DNA from: Bacteroidaceae bacterium
GTDB lineage: Bacteria > Bacteroidota > Bacteroidia > Bacteroidales > Bacteroidaceae
Assembly (NCBI GenBank): GCA_017547585.1
Contig: JAFYPH010000041.1
Coordinates: forward strand, 1-52,981
Reading direction: 5' to 3'
DNA: 52,981 nucleotides
The first letter of the stretch is position 1; each line of letters starts with the position of its first letter. The notes under the pieces were generated by a model that saw nothing but the letters and a program-made list of their open reading frames with translations, was not told the origin of the DNA and did no database searches. A program made the position numbers and the translations under genes. Below, in pieces: positions 8,015-17,717 of the stretch.

Positions 8015-9343
8015 CTACTCCTCCTTCAATGCATCGGCAGGCAGAATCTTCGTTATTCGCCATGCGGGGATTGCTGCTCCGGCAATGGCAAAGAGCATCA
8101 GAATAATATATGTTGCGGCCGTCACCCATGCAAAGTGCAACGGGCCTCCAATGTCTACAAACTTAATATTAATCTGTCCATCCAAAGGATTCGTAAAGCC
8201 GTTCACATAGAGATAGTGCAGCACAAATAGCATTGCAACCGCAAAGCCAATGTTCACCAAAAGGGCAACCTCGGTAACAAACTGTTTGATGATAGCCTGC
8301 CTCGATGCACCCACACTGCGCATGATTCCAATTTCGCTCTTGCGTGCCGATGTTCTTATCCAGAATGCGCTTAACATTCCCAAAAACACGGTGAACAACG
8401 AGAAGAGTGCCATGCTGTTGTACATTGTCAGTTTGCTGGGAATCTCTCTTGTTTCGTTCATCTGCTCTCTAAAAATTTCGTTTGGAGTAAAACTCTGGCA
8501 GTATGCGTTTCCGGCTTTTAGCTCGGGCATAATCTCCTCTTTGAATCTCTTCTCGAACGCAACTCTGTCCACTCCCTTTTTCAGACGTATGTGAAGATTA
8601 ATCATCCTATATTCGGCAGGTTGCACATTTTTGCATCTGATAATAGTCTGTGGGGGAGTGCAGTAGTCTATAAGTTGCATATCTTTGAAAACCCCGCTTA
8701 TTGTCTGCCCGGCGTCCCCATAGTATATTTTCTTGCCGATAGCCTCGCTTGCACTGCCATAGAATTCCTTGGCTAAATTCTCGGAAACATATATGTTGCC
8801 CTCTGTATCATCTTTGCGAGGCTTGAATATTTCCCCCGTGAGAGCATCTTTCACCCTGAAAGTAGTAAAATAGTTGTTGCCCTCGATGTTGTACACTTCG
8901 TGTGTGTTGAAAGCGAGAGACTCTTTTCTTATAATCTCCCTTAGTTTTTCTTGGTCGCCACCGAGGTTTATGCTGTCTCTAAAATATCCCATAGTAAAGT
9001 ATGGTTGGTTTCCTCCCGGGAATTTTGTCTGTGTCGTAAAGCAGTAGCTCTCAACCTCGGGCAGGTTACGCACAATGTTGTGCAGGTGAATGTAACTCTC
9101 GCCTTTGAGCTCGGCCTGCTCGTTCGCACGCTTGAATCGGTAGTCGTAAGGCTCGTAGTGGGCGAAGTCTATCATATATGTGCCATCAATGTCGTAACCA
9201 TCTTCAATGTTGTCGTGACGCGCGAGTGTAAACAGTGGGTCGAACGCCATCCACAGCATGATGCTTGCAGCGATAATCTCTACCACTATCCAACTGTTCT
9301 CGCGACGTTCGTTGTATATTATGTGAAATATTTTCTTTATCAT
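8015..9343 (-). CDS. FtsX/MacB-like ABC transporter permease, type B (pair 3)
   Basis: 442 aa. The start MIKKIFHIIYNERRENSW is followed by TM1 near 18-38, then a large periplasmic domain and three C-terminal TMs. The coupling motif is ARKSEIGIMRSVGASRQ and the end is ITKILPADALKEE. The A-B junction is only 5 bp (partner 9349-10641), which favours translational coupling and equal amounts. It is more distant from the type B copies of pairs 4 and 5 than they are from each other. Inner membrane; no ATPase domain; substrate unknown. Confidence 0.9.
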   Translation of the reverse strand: MIKKIFHIIYNERRENSWIVVEIIAASIMLWMAFDPLFTLARHDNIEDGYDIDGTYMIDFAHYEPYDYRFKRANEQAELKGESYIHLHNIVRNLPEVESYCFTTQTKFPGGNQPYFTMGYFRDSINLGGDQEKLREIIRKESLAFNTHEVYNIEGNNYFTTFRVKDALTGEIFKPRKDDTEGNIYVSENLAKEFYGSASEAIGKKIYYGDAGQTISGVFKDMQLIDYCTPPQTIIRCKNVQPAEYRMINLHIRLKKGVDRVAFEKRFKEEIMPELKAGNAYCQSFTPNEIFREQMNETREIPSKLTMYNSMALFSLFTVFLGMLSAFWIRTSARKSEIGIMRSVGASRQAIIKQFVTEVALLVNIGFAVAMLFVLHYLYVNGFTNPLDGQINIKFVDIGGPLHFAWVTAATYIILMLFAIAGAAIPAWRITKILPADALKEE

Positions 9344-9348
9344 GGTGG

Positions 9349-10641
9349 TTATCTTTTATGGTACAACGATTGTATAATATCTTTTCTCAATGCAAACAGT
9401 GTGGGCACGAGTGCCGATGCAATGTTCAGCAAAGCGCACATTAGCAGTGCACAAAGGAAGATGGTGGGGTTCAAAAGCATTTCGACGCTCAACTGGTTGC
9501 CTTCCTCGCTATTGTAGAATATATTGCTGTCGAGCAAATTGGTCATGCGGTAGTTGAAAATGTACACTACGGCAAAAGAGAGCAGTAACCCTGCAACTGC
9601 TCCCAACAGCGTAAGTAACATATTCTCCCACAGCACTTGCGACACTATCGCTCGCTTGGTGGCACCGTATGCTCGGCGCACGCCTACCTCCACCAAGCGG
9701 CTGTTCATGCGCGAGGATATCATTCCTCCCAAGTTAAGCGCGGGAATGAAAAGCACGGCGAGTATTATGTAAACGTAAATTCTTATAGCGTCCCAAATGC
9801 CATCGTCTCCGTTAAGGAAAAGAGCATCCTGCCAATAGTTTTTAATGTACAGTTCATAGTCGCCCTTCTGCTCGTTTGGTTGATAGTATCGGTGGAATAT
9901 GCTTTCAATCTCTTGTTGCAGTGCTTCTCTTTTGCCATCGTGTGCGAGTGCGTATATGTGGAAATGCTTCTCGTCGTTGTTATATGGGTTAGTGTAAAAA
10001 CTCGCAAAAGGATTGTAGATAGACAGCCATACTCTTCCGTAGCTGTTGGGGGTGCATTGCGTAACATCCTGCACGACACCCACTATGCGGTGGTGTTGGC
10101 CGTTTATCTTTATCTCCCTGCCGACGACCTTTGTGGACGCGAAAAATTGCATGGCGAGCGACTCGCTCACTACTGCTACATTTTCGTGCATCTCCTTTTC
10201 GGTGAAGCCCTTTCCGTCGATGAATTTATAGTCGTATACCTGCCACCAGCCGTCGCTGACAAATTTTATTCTCTCTTCTATTTCTATGCTTTTGCCGTCT
10301 GCTGTTATCGGATGCCGGTTATACGAGGCGTAGACATCGTACAACGCCATAGCCTTCATGTGCTTACATTCGCTTTTAAGCGCCTCGACAAAGTCCAGAT
10401 TGAAAAAATCTGAACCATTGTGTTGATTCTTCCCGGGGTTTACCTTGTGATTTTCGCCGGTTAAATAGAGTATTTCGCCTCGGTGGTATTCGGGGTATAT
10501 TTTTCCTAAATTTATGTAGAAGACGATGAAAAGTACCATAGTAATGGCTATGCTGACGGCTGTTCCCGTGATGTATATTCCCGTGAACAACTTGTGCTGT
10601 TTCATCATTGTCAGCGCTTGACGCAGGGTTTGTTTAATCAT
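9349..10641 (-). CDS. FtsX/MacB-like ABC transporter permease, type A (pair 3)
   Basis: 430 aa. The start MIKQTLRQALTMMKQHKLF is followed by TM1, a periplasmic domain and three C-terminal TMs. The coupling segment is RMNSRLVEVGVRRAYGAT and the end is DIIQSLYHKR. The C-terminal ending matches the type A copies at 13401 and 16387 rather than those at 1510 and 6515, giving two type A subgroups. It is the first permease after the ATPase gene, separated by repeats and a long AT-rich hairpin. Confidence 0.9.
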   Translation of the reverse strand: MIKQTLRQALTMMKQHKLFTGIYITGTAVSIAITMVLFIVFYINLGKIYPEYHRGEILYLTGENHKVNPGKNQHNGSDFFNLDFVEALKSECKHMKAMALYDVYASYNRHPITADGKSIEIEERIKFVSDGWWQVYDYKFIDGKGFTEKEMHENVAVVSESLAMQFFASTKVVGREIKINGQHHRIVGVVQDVTQCTPNSYGRVWLSIYNPFASFYTNPYNNDEKHFHIYALAHDGKREALQQEIESIFHRYYQPNEQKGDYELYIKNYWQDALFLNGDDGIWDAIRIYVYIILAVLFIPALNLGGMISSRMNSRLVEVGVRRAYGATKRAIVSQVLWENMLLTLLGAVAGLLLSFAVVYIFNYRMTNLLDSNIFYNSEEGNQLSVEMLLNPTIFLCALLMCALLNIASALVPTLFALRKDIIQSLYHKR

Positions 10642-10668
10642 GGTTTTTGTTTTTGTTTCTTGTTTTTT

Positions 10669-10926
10669 ACTCCCCCTCTTGGATAAGAGGGGACAACGCG
10701 AGTGAGCGTTGTTTGCGACGACGGGAACTTTAGTTCCCCAAAGGAGTACCGAGTTTTCGAGGCTTCATAAGGTCGGGGGCGTTTGTTTGCTTGTCTTTTT
10801 TTCAAACTCCCTCCCCCTTTTACTAAACCTCGCCTTAGGCTCGGCACTCCTTTGGGAATATAAATATTCCGTCGTCGCAAACATTGCTCATTCGCAATGT
10901 CCCTTTTATCCAAGAGGGAGAGTCTT
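10669..10926. repeat. Composite hairpin repeat block between ATPase and pair 3
   Basis: The CCCCCTCTTGGATAAGAGGG unit starts at 10669 but is interrupted before its GGTCGGGGGCG tail by about 75 bp. That insert contains AACGCGAGTGAGCGTT and GGGAACTTTAGTTCCCC. From 10805 to 10926 a long form of the CTCCCTC...GAGGGAG unit carries an internal TCGGCACTCCTTTGGGAATA and AATATTCCGTCGTCGCAAAC segment. The long form recurs at 11913-12033 and 16120-16233. The two inserts are partly reverse-complementary to each other. Confidence 0.7.
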
Positions 10927-10943
10927 TGCTTGTTGTTTTTTAA

Positions 10944-10981
10944 GCATTTAAAGGCAATTTTTTGAAATTGCCTTTAAATGC
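10944..10981. other. Long perfect AT-rich hairpin just after the ATPase gene
   Basis: There are two 17-base arms (GCATTTAAAGGCAATTT and its exact complement) with a 4-base loop, starting 12 bp past the ATPase stop codon. It is unrelated to the GC-rich repeats. No U tract follows on either strand, so it is not a convincing terminator. A 3' mRNA-stabilising or processing hairpin for the adaptor-to-ATPase part of the message is a plausible role (inference). Confidence 0.7.
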
Positions 10982-10992
10982 CAATATTCAAT

Positions 10993-11658
10993 TTATTCTA
11001 CTTGACGACCGTCGAAGAAACGGATGGTGCGCGAGGTCTGTTTCGCTTGCTCCTCGTTGTGAGTAACCATCACAATGGTGCGGCCATCCTCGCGGTTGAG
11101 TTTGTGGAGAATCTCCATAACCTCGGCACCCATTTTTGAGTCGAGGTTACCGGTGGGCTCGTCGGCGAGGATAATCTCGGGGTTGCCGATGATGGCGCGG
11201 GCAATGGCTACACGCTGGCACTGACCACCCGACAGCTGTGTGGGCATGTGGAACATACGGTGGGTGAGTCCCACGCGGGCGAGCACCTCTTTGGCAAGGC
11301 GTGTGCGCTCTTTTGCGCTAATTTTGCGGTAGAGCAGGGGCAGCTCCACATTGTCGAGCACGTTGAGCGAGTTTATAAGATGGAAACTCTGGAATACAAA
11401 GCCCAGCGTGCGGTTACGGAAGGCTGCAAGCTCCTTTTCGTCCATCTGGTCCACTGTGGTGCCGGCAATCTCTATGGTGCCGCTTGTGGGCTTGTCGAGC
11501 AATCCCATGATGTTGAGCAGTGTCGATTTTCCGCATCCCGAGGGGCCCATGATGCTGAGGAATTCTCCCTTCTTTACTTCGATGTTTACATTCTCGAGTG
11601 CTTGTGTTTCAATGGAGTCTGTGCGATAAATTTTGTTTACTCCTGTAAGTTTAATCAT
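10993..11658 (-). CDS. ABC transporter ATP-binding protein, MacB/LolD type
   Basis: 221 aa, a complete single nucleotide-binding domain. Walker A is GPSGCGKST at 38-46, the signature [14 protein letters not shown] is near 140-155, Walker B with catalytic Glu is [13 protein letters not shown], and the H-loop is VMVTHNEE. It belongs to the LolD/MacB/FtsE group of cytoplasmic ATPases that dock under FtsX-type permeases. It is the only ATPase gene in this ten-permease locus, sitting between pairs 2 and 3. If nothing is supplied from elsewhere, it must power all five pairs. GC-rich repeats lie on both sides and the hairpin 10944-10981 follows its 3' end. Confidence 0.95.
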   Translation of the reverse strand: MIKLTGVNKIYRTDSIETQALENVNIEVKKGEFLSIMGPSGCGKSTLLNIMGLLDKPTSGTIEIAGTTVDQMDEKELAAFRNRTLGFVFQSFHLINSLNVLDNVELPLLYRKISAKERTRLAKEVLARVGLTHRMFHMPTQLSGGQCQRVAIARAIIGNPEIILADEPTGNLDSKMGAEVMEILHKLNREDGRTIVMVTHNEEQAKQTSRTIRFFDGRQVE

Positions 11659-11710
11659 AATCGTAAATATTTAATTGTTTATAATGTTTTTAATTTTCCT
11701 TTCTTTATTA

Positions 11711-12033
11711 AACTCCCCCTCTTGGATAAGAGGGGGTGGCCTTTAGGCCGGGGGCGTTCGATGATTGTTATTTTTCTAACTCCCTCCCCCCTGCGGGGTA
11801 CTCCCTCTTACAAAAGAGGGAGAGTCTTTTAGTTGCCATTGCTTCTAACTCCCCCTCTTGGTTAAGAGGGGGTGGCCTTTAGGCCGGGGGCGTTCGATGA
11901 TTGTTGTTTTTCTAACGTCCTCCCCCTTTTACTAAGCCTCGCCTTAGGCTCGGCACTCCTTTGGGAATATAAATATTCCGTCGTCGCAAACATTGCTCAT
12001 TCGCAATGTCCCTCTTACAAAAGAGGGAGAGTC
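11711..12033. repeat. Four-unit hairpin repeat block between pair 2 and the ATPase
   Basis: Two CCCCCTCTTGG(A/T)TAAGAGGG units with GGCCGGGGGCG tails (11711-11760 and 11848-11896) alternate with two CTCCCTC...GAGGGAG units. The latter are a short form at 11778-11825 and the long form at 11913-12033. The alternation suggests tandem duplication of a two-unit module. No gene or promoter was seen in this gap of about 400 bp. Confidence 0.75.
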
Positions 12034-12059
12034 TTTCGGTTGGGGCATTTGCTATTTAC

Positions 12060-13370
12060 TTACTCTCTTAATGCATCGGCGGGCAGCGAACGTGTGATGC
12101 GCACAGCCGGAAGCAGCGACCCTGCAATGGCAATTGCGCTAATGAGCAGGTAGGCAATGGCTGTGACGATGGCAAAGTGGGGCAGTGCGCGGTTGTGCAG
12201 ATAACTTTGGTCGGGGGTCTCGTTGTGTACCCACGTGGGTACTTTGGCGAGCGGCTCGGCGAAGCCCTCGACGTATATGTAGTGCGCGATGAGAGGCATT
12301 GATACGACGAAGGCAACTGTGACGAGTATCATTGCTTCGGTGACAAACTGCCTCACGGCGCTGCTGGCGGTTGCTCCCATGCTGCGCATGATGCCAATGT
12401 CGCGGCGACGGCTGTTGGTGCGTATCCAGAATGCGCTGAACACTCCCATGAAGGCGCAGAAGAGCGCAAAGCCCGACAGCCCTGTATAGAGACGGTACTT
12501 GTTGGTGATGTTGTATTGCTTGTCGTACTCCTCTATGCAATCCATGTACGATTCCAATCCCATAATATGGTAGATGCCGTGGCTGTATTTGGGCATAAAT
12601 TCATTTTCGAACTTCTTCTTGAATTCATCTTCGTCGGCGCTATCCTTCAGCCTAAAATATATTTCGTCGCGGAAGGTGTGTTTGTCGACGTTGTTGTTGC
12701 AGTAAAGAACGATTGGGGTGTATTCGTCGTAGCTGATCATCTGTAAATCTTCGAACACTCCTAAAATTGTGAATGAATCGTGGTGTACATTTATGAATTT
12801 CTTTCCAACGACGTCTGTGGTGCCGAAAAGCGCCATAGCTTGTCGGCGCGACAGATAGGCGCCATCCTTTCCTGCATAATCGGCCTGTTGCAGCACCTTG
12901 CCTGTCTTTACATCTATTGCTCTCACCGTCTCGAAGAAGCGGCTTTTTTCGTTGGCTACAATATTGTAGACACGCGCATTCTTCCAATCTATGAGGCTGT
13001 CGGGCTTGTCGTCGGTAACAGCCACCATGGTCGATGAATATCCAGCGGGGTTGGGCTCCAGTCCAGCTTGAGACATGAAGCAGCATTCAATTTCGGGGAG
13101 ACTGTTTAATGCATTGGTTAATTGAGCCAGAAATTCTGCTTTGTTATTTTCACTTGCCTGGTAGCTTGATGGGTCGGTGACAAAAGCCTCGTACTTCACT
13201 CTATATACTTTTTCGGGGGTGTAGCCTTTGGGCAGGTTGCCGCGGCACACAAGAGTGAACAGTGGGTCGATGGCGAGCCACAGGAAGATGATGGCGACTA
13301 TAAGTTCTAGAAAGAGCCATGCATTTTGCTTGCGCTCGTTCCATATTTGGTGAATGATTTTTGTTATCAT
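12060..13370 (-). CDS. FtsX/MacB-like ABC transporter permease, type B (pair 2)
   Basis: 436 aa. The start MITKIIHQIWNERKQNAWLF is followed by TM1 near 18-40 and a periplasmic domain to about 290. Three C-terminal TMs carry RRRDIGIMRSMGATASS and the end is ITRSLPADALRE. The N-terminal segment WNERKQNAWLFLEL is shared with 14703-16028, so the two type B copies upstream of the ATPase form a subgroup. It follows its type A partner by about 30 bp. The segment between TM3 and TM4 (GFAEPLAKVPTWVH...) is variable among paralogues. Substrate unknown. Confidence 0.9.
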   Translation of the reverse strand: MITKIIHQIWNERKQNAWLFLELIVAIIFLWLAIDPLFTLVCRGNLPKGYTPEKVYRVKYEAFVTDPSSYQASENNKAEFLAQLTNALNSLPEIECCFMSQAGLEPNPAGYSSTMVAVTDDKPDSLIDWKNARVYNIVANEKSRFFETVRAIDVKTGKVLQQADYAGKDGAYLSRRQAMALFGTTDVVGKKFINVHHDSFTILGVFEDLQMISYDEYTPIVLYCNNNVDKHTFRDEIYFRLKDSADEDEFKKKFENEFMPKYSHGIYHIMGLESYMDCIEEYDKQYNITNKYRLYTGLSGFALFCAFMGVFSAFWIRTNSRRRDIGIMRSMGATASSAVRQFVTEAMILVTVAFVVSMPLIAHYIYVEGFAEPLAKVPTWVHNETPDQSYLHNRALPHFAIVTAIAYLLISAIAIAGSLLPAVRITRSLPADALRE

Positions 13371-13400
13371 GGTGGTTGTAATTTATGGTAGTTTTTATTG

Positions 13401-14648
13401 CTATCTTCTATGATACAGCGACTGAATAATATCCTTCTTCAGTGCTATGAGTGTGGGCACAAGAGCCGAAGCAATATTCAGCACAAACGTTAGAGCCACA
13501 ATGCAGATAATAACCGTAGGGTTCAGCAGCATGTCTGCATTTATTTCGCGGGGCGAGAGGTCGTTCACGCGTGTGTCGAAGAAGGCTGTTATCCAACTGC
13601 TGCCGGTGATGACGACAAGGTAACTGAGGGCTACTCCTAAAATGGTGCCGGCGATGGTCAGCATTAGATTTTCCCATAACACCTGTGTGATAATTTCGCC
13701 ATTGGTGGCGCCGTAGGCCTTGCGAATGCCTATTTCGTCCAAGCGGCTGTCCATGCGCGAAGAAATCATTCCGCTGAGATTAAGCGCGGGGATGAAAAGA
13801 AAAGCCAACAGAATGTAAAGATATTTCCCCATTGCCTCGAATGGGGTTGTCTCTGCGTCGCAGTCGAGCGCATTCTGCCAATATTTTTCAAGATCCATTG
13901 TGTAGGTAAAATTCTTGGGTCTCGTTTGAGTGTATCGGTTGAATGCATCGTTAATCTCGGCCATACATTTATCGATGTTGTCCGAAGTTATATATGCCTT
14001 ATAATGGCCAAGAAACTCATGTTCGTTGTAAAATGCATATGCGGTCCATATGTTGCCTTGTGTGATGGGGGTGCAACCGCTTGCTGCTTCCACCACTCCC
14101 ACTATTCTATAGGGCGTATCATAGATGTTAAGGCTTTTGCCGGCAACGTGTGTGTCGGCAAAGAGTTCCTTTGCAAGGGTGGTGCTGATTACTGCCACAT
14201 TTTCGTTCATCTGCTCTTTGGTGATGGGCTGTCCATCAACGAATCGGTAGTTGAACACCTGCCAATATTCGGCGTTTACATTGGCTACGTATTCTTCTGT
14301 TTTCTTGCTTTTGTCGGCTGTTTCGACATCTATTTTATTGCGTGTGAGCAGCGCTATCTTATCAATATTTTTAGCCTCGCTTTTCAATAGGTTGCAGAAT
14401 TTTTCTGATACCCCCATTGCGCGTGCGGTTGTGCAAACGTCGTTTTTCTCGCTTTCCTGTGTGCGTTCTATCACCACCATACGCTGGCGGTTGTACTCGG
14501 GGTAGATGGGGCCCAATTTAATGTAAAAGATGATGAACAGGGTCATTGCAAGGGCTATGCTCACGGCTGTGCCTATGAGGTACATTCCTGTGAACAGCCG
14601 TTGCTGTTTCATCATTGTCCATGCTTGTCGGAAAAATTGTCGTATCAT
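13401..14648 (-). CDS. FtsX/MacB-like ABC transporter permease, type A (pair 2)
   Basis: 415 aa, the shortest permease of the set, mainly because of a smaller periplasmic domain. The start MIRQFFRQAWTMMKQQRLF is nearly the same as that of 16387-17685. The coupling segment is RMDSRLDEIGIRKAYGAT and the end is DIIQSLYHRR. TM1 is near 19-44 and three TMs lie in the C-terminal 150 residues. It is separated from the type B permease of pair 1 by 54 bp holding a fragment of the repeat. Confidence 0.9.
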   Translation of the reverse strand: MIRQFFRQAWTMMKQQRLFTGMYLIGTAVSIALAMTLFIIFYIKLGPIYPEYNRQRMVVIERTQESEKNDVCTTARAMGVSEKFCNLLKSEAKNIDKIALLTRNKIDVETADKSKKTEEYVANVNAEYWQVFNYRFVDGQPITKEQMNENVAVISTTLAKELFADTHVAGKSLNIYDTPYRIVGVVEAASGCTPITQGNIWTAYAFYNEHEFLGHYKAYITSDNIDKCMAEINDAFNRYTQTRPKNFTYTMDLEKYWQNALDCDAETTPFEAMGKYLYILLAFLFIPALNLSGMISSRMDSRLDEIGIRKAYGATNGEIITQVLWENLMLTIAGTILGVALSYLVVITGSSWITAFFDTRVNDLSPREINADMLLNPTVIICIVALTFVLNIASALVPTLIALKKDIIQSLYHRR

Positions 14649-14673
14649 AGTTTGTTAATTTATAATTCTTTTT

Positions 14674-14700
14674 TTACTCCCTCCCCCTTGGGGCGTTTGT
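14674..14700. repeat. Truncated repeat unit between pairs 1 and 2
   Basis: ACTCCCTCCCCCTTGGGGCG is a remnant or minimal form of the CTCCCTCCCCC repeat. It shows that even the short inter-pair gap carries this element. Confidence 0.6.
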
Positions 14701-14702
14701 TT

Positions 14703-16028
14703 TTACTCTCTTAATGCGTCAGCGGGACGCTCTTTAACCGTTGCTGCTGTGGGGATTATTGCTCCTATTATGCTTATGAGCACCACAAAAAGGTAGCTTG
14801 CAATGGTAACTACTGCGAAACGTGGCAGGGGTTGGCTGTGCAAATATACCCCCTGTTGATACCCGACGCTTCTTAAATAACCTTCCAATGGATGTGCAAA
14901 GCCGCTAACATACACTTTGTGGGTGACGAGGGGCAGTGCAAGCACGAAGGCGACGGTCGACAGCATCACCGCTTCGGTTACAAACTGTCGCACAATGGTG
15001 GTGCGTGTGGCGCCTATGCTTTGCATGATGCCTATTTCGCGTCGGCGCGCCGAGGCTCGCAACCAAAATGTACCGAAGATACCCATAAATCCGCAGAGTA
15101 GGGCAAAGAGCGAGAGAATAATATTCTGTCGGTAGAGGTTGTTTATTCCGTATATTTCAGTAGCGCTTTCTATCTCTTTTTGTATCAATTCTATTCCCGA
15201 ACAATAGTAGTTGCCGACATTCAGCTTGGGTTGTACTTCGGCTGTGAAGCGTTTCACGAATTTATCGGCATCGACTCCATCCTTTAGCCTTATCGTCCAA
15301 GTGCGCATGAAAAGATAGTCGCCGCCTACATGGGTCAGCAGCCTCTCCATTACAACCATTATAGGCAAATGTTCGTCGTAGTTTTTGTATTGGAAATTTT
15401 CTATTACTCCCATTACTTTCCAACGGAAATTTTTGTCGCCTGCATCATAGAATTCTTCTCCCACACAGTCGGTTGTACCAAATAGTTCCATGGCTGCAAG
15501 TTCGCTGATGTAGCCATTCATAATGCCCGGTTGAATCTCGCCTTTATGCTCGACAACCTTGCCGGTTTTTGCGTCCTTTATCCTATAGGTCTTGAAAAAG
15601 TTGTAGTCATAGGCGTAGTAGTATTTCATCGGTACGGTTACTTTTTTACCGTCGGCACGCTGTGTGCTGTCTACACAGCATTTCCCTTCGAAGCCCGAAC
15701 CGCTTCCCGGATAAGAGAATGCAATGCTGTGTGCCTCTATTTCGGGTATTTCTTTTATTATGTTAATGCATTGCATATAGGCGTCGCCAATGCATTGCTT
15801 GTCTTCGAGCTTGGGGTCGTATTTTGTGCTGCCCTCAAGGTGTTTGTTGAATTTTATTCTATATACATTGTTGTTGTCGTAATTCCGGGGAATATTGCTA
15901 CGGCTGACAAGGTCGACTATGGGGTCGATGCTGAGCCACACGAAGAGGCTCACGACGAATAATTCTAGGAAGAGCCATGCATTTTGCTTGCGCTCGTTCC
16001 ATATTTGATGTAGGACTTTTTTTATCAT
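14703..16028 (-). CDS. FtsX/MacB-like ABC transporter permease, type B (pair 1)
   Basis: 441 aa. The start MIKKVLHQIWNERKQNAWLF is followed by TM1 and a large periplasmic domain. Three C-terminal TMs carry ARRREIGIMQSIGATRTT, and the end VKERPADALRE departs from the LPADALRE of the others. This A-B junction is unusual: a repeat block of about 360 bp separates it from its partner 16387-17685, where the other pairs have 5-30 bp. This suggests repeat insertion after the pair had formed (inference). Confidence 0.9.
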   Translation of the reverse strand: MIKKVLHQIWNERKQNAWLFLELFVVSLFVWLSIDPIVDLVSRSNIPRNYDNNNVYRIKFNKHLEGSTKYDPKLEDKQCIGDAYMQCINIIKEIPEIEAHSIAFSYPGSGSGFEGKCCVDSTQRADGKKVTVPMKYYYAYDYNFFKTYRIKDAKTGKVVEHKGEIQPGIMNGYISELAAMELFGTTDCVGEEFYDAGDKNFRWKVMGVIENFQYKNYDEHLPIMVVMERLLTHVGGDYLFMRTWTIRLKDGVDADKFVKRFTAEVQPKLNVGNYYCSGIELIQKEIESATEIYGINNLYRQNIILSLFALLCGFMGIFGTFWLRASARRREIGIMQSIGATRTTIVRQFVTEAVMLSTVAFVLALPLVTHKVYVSGFAHPLEGYLRSVGYQQGVYLHSQPLPRFAVVTIASYLFVVLISIIGAIIPTAATVKERPADALRE

Positions 16029-16046
16029 TGTGTTTCTATTTTTTTG

Positions 16047-16378
16047 TTTCCCGCTCTTGGTTAATAGGGGGTGACCGCAAGGTCGGGGGCGTTTGTTTGT
16101 TTATTACTTGTAGTGTTTCTAACTCCCTCCCCCTTTGGGGGCTTCACTAGTTCAGCACTCCTTTGGGAATATAAATATTCCGTCGTCGCAAACATTGCTC
16201 ATTCGCAATGTCCCTCTTACAAAAGAGGGAGAGTTTTTTAGTTGCCATTGCTTCTAACTCCCCCTCTTGGTTAAGAGGGGGTGGCCTTCAGGCCGGGGGC
16301 GTTCGATTGTTTACTTATTATTTTTCTCTAACGCCCTCCCCCCTTTCGGGGAGAGTTTTCAGGCCGGGGGCGTTTGTA
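16047..16378. repeat. Hairpin repeat block inside permease pair 1
   Basis: The gap holds a degraded CTCTTGGTTAATAGGGGGTG unit at 16047-16093, a long-form CTCCCTC...GAGGGAG unit at 16120-16233, and a CCCCCTCTTGGTTAAGAGGG unit at 16257-16305. At 16333-16378 there is a hybrid in which the CCTCCCCCCTTTCGGGGAG head joins the GGCCGGGGGCG tail of the other unit. The hybrid points to recombination between repeat types. No gene seen. Confidence 0.75.
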
Positions 16379-16386
16379 TATCTTTT

Positions 16387-17685
16387 CTATCTTCTATTAT
16401 ACAGTGATTCGATAATATTGGTGCGCAGGGCAAGCACCGTGGGCACAAGAGCCGAGGCAATGTTCAGCACCACTGTTACGAGCAGCACAATTGCAACAAT
16501 AGTGGGGTTCAGCAGCATTTCCATTGTGAGTCGCGACGTTGGTTGCTGGTGAATGCCTGTGTCGAGCAGAGTGAGTATCCAATTGTATCCGCCGGCTACC
16601 AACAGGTACGAGAGAAGAAGTCCCACGATTGCTCCTGCGAAGGTGAGTAGCAGATTTTCGTACAGCACCTGCGAAATTATCTGTCGGGTGGTGGCACCGT
16701 AGGCGCGACGCACGCCTATTTCGTCGAGGCGGCTGTTCATGCGTGTGGAAATCATTCCGCACAAGTTCAGGGCAGGGATAAAAAGGAATGCGAGTATCGC
16801 GTACAGGTATTTTGCAATGCCATCGAACAAATTTCCTTCCTTGCCGAATGTCTCGTATAGCTGGAAGGCATTTTCCCAATGCTTAATAAGCGACAGATGG
16901 AATTCAGAATCGTCGTAGCCCGAAAATTGCTGTATATATTTGTTGAAAATATCCTTTATTTCGTTTTTCAGTGCATCGACCTCATGCGCCGATTTTGCAA
17001 GCATAAACATTTGTTTGTTGCCAATAATCTCTTTGTCGCTATTTTGCAATTTGTCCATATAGTAGGCCGGTGCCCAAATGTTGCCTGACGTGTAACCCTC
17101 TACTCTGTCGGTGGTGGAGGGCTCCACGACGCCTACTATCTTGTGTGGGGTAGAGCCTATGCTCACATATTCGCCGCAGACATCGTGGCGGGCAAAAAGC
17201 TTGTCGGCGAGTGTCGAGGTTATTACTGCCACCGGCTCATACTCCTCGCTTTCGTTGAATCCGCGTCCGTGGATGAAACGAAAATCGAAGAAGCGCCAAT
17301 ATTCGCTATTGACGTATTCGAGCTCTTCGGCTGTGTCTGTGTTGTTTTTTACGTTTGTAATCAGCTGTTTATCATGTGTACTTTCCAATTGTATGCACAT
17401 TTTGTCTATCTGTTTGGCCTCTTTTCTTATGGCATCGACAAGCTGTTGCGTTGCTGCACCAAATTCGCTGTAGTCGTCGCTCTTGTGGAATTCCTGTATC
17501 CACACAAAGCTCAACATTCTACCACGATTGTATTCGGGGTACAAAGGCCCCAATTTTATATATAGGGTGATGATGACCGCCATTGCCATGGCTATGCTTA
17601 TGGCGGTGCCGGCTATGTACATGCCTGTGAACAGCTTGTGCTGTTTCATCATTGTCCATGCTTGTCGGAAAAATTGTCGTATCAT
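16387..17685 (-). CDS. FtsX/MacB-like ABC transporter permease, type A (pair 1)
   Basis: 432 aa. The start MIRQFFRQAWTMMKQHKLF is followed by TM1 near 19-44, a periplasmic MacB-like domain and three C-terminal TMs. The coupling segment is RMNSRLDEIGVRRAYGAT and the end is NIIESLYNRR. It is the first permease gene transcribed after the adaptor gene and is separated from it by a repeat block. Inner membrane; no ATPase domain; substrate unknown. Confidence 0.9.
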   Translation of the reverse strand: MIRQFFRQAWTMMKQHKLFTGMYIAGTAISIAMAMAVIITLYIKLGPLYPEYNRGRMLSFVWIQEFHKSDDYSEFGAATQQLVDAIRKEAKQIDKMCIQLESTHDKQLITNVKNNTDTAEELEYVNSEYWRFFDFRFIHGRGFNESEEYEPVAVITSTLADKLFARHDVCGEYVSIGSTPHKIVGVVEPSTTDRVEGYTSGNIWAPAYYMDKLQNSDKEIIGNKQMFMLAKSAHEVDALKNEIKDIFNKYIQQFSGYDDSEFHLSLIKHWENAFQLYETFGKEGNLFDGIAKYLYAILAFLFIPALNLCGMISTRMNSRLDEIGVRRAYGATTRQIISQVLYENLLLTFAGAIVGLLLSYLLVAGGYNWILTLLDTGIHQQPTSRLTMEMLLNPTIVAIVLLVTVVLNIASALVPTVLALRTNIIESLYNRR

Positions 17686-17717
17686 AGCTTATTTATTTTT
17701 ATTATCTTTTTATTCTA

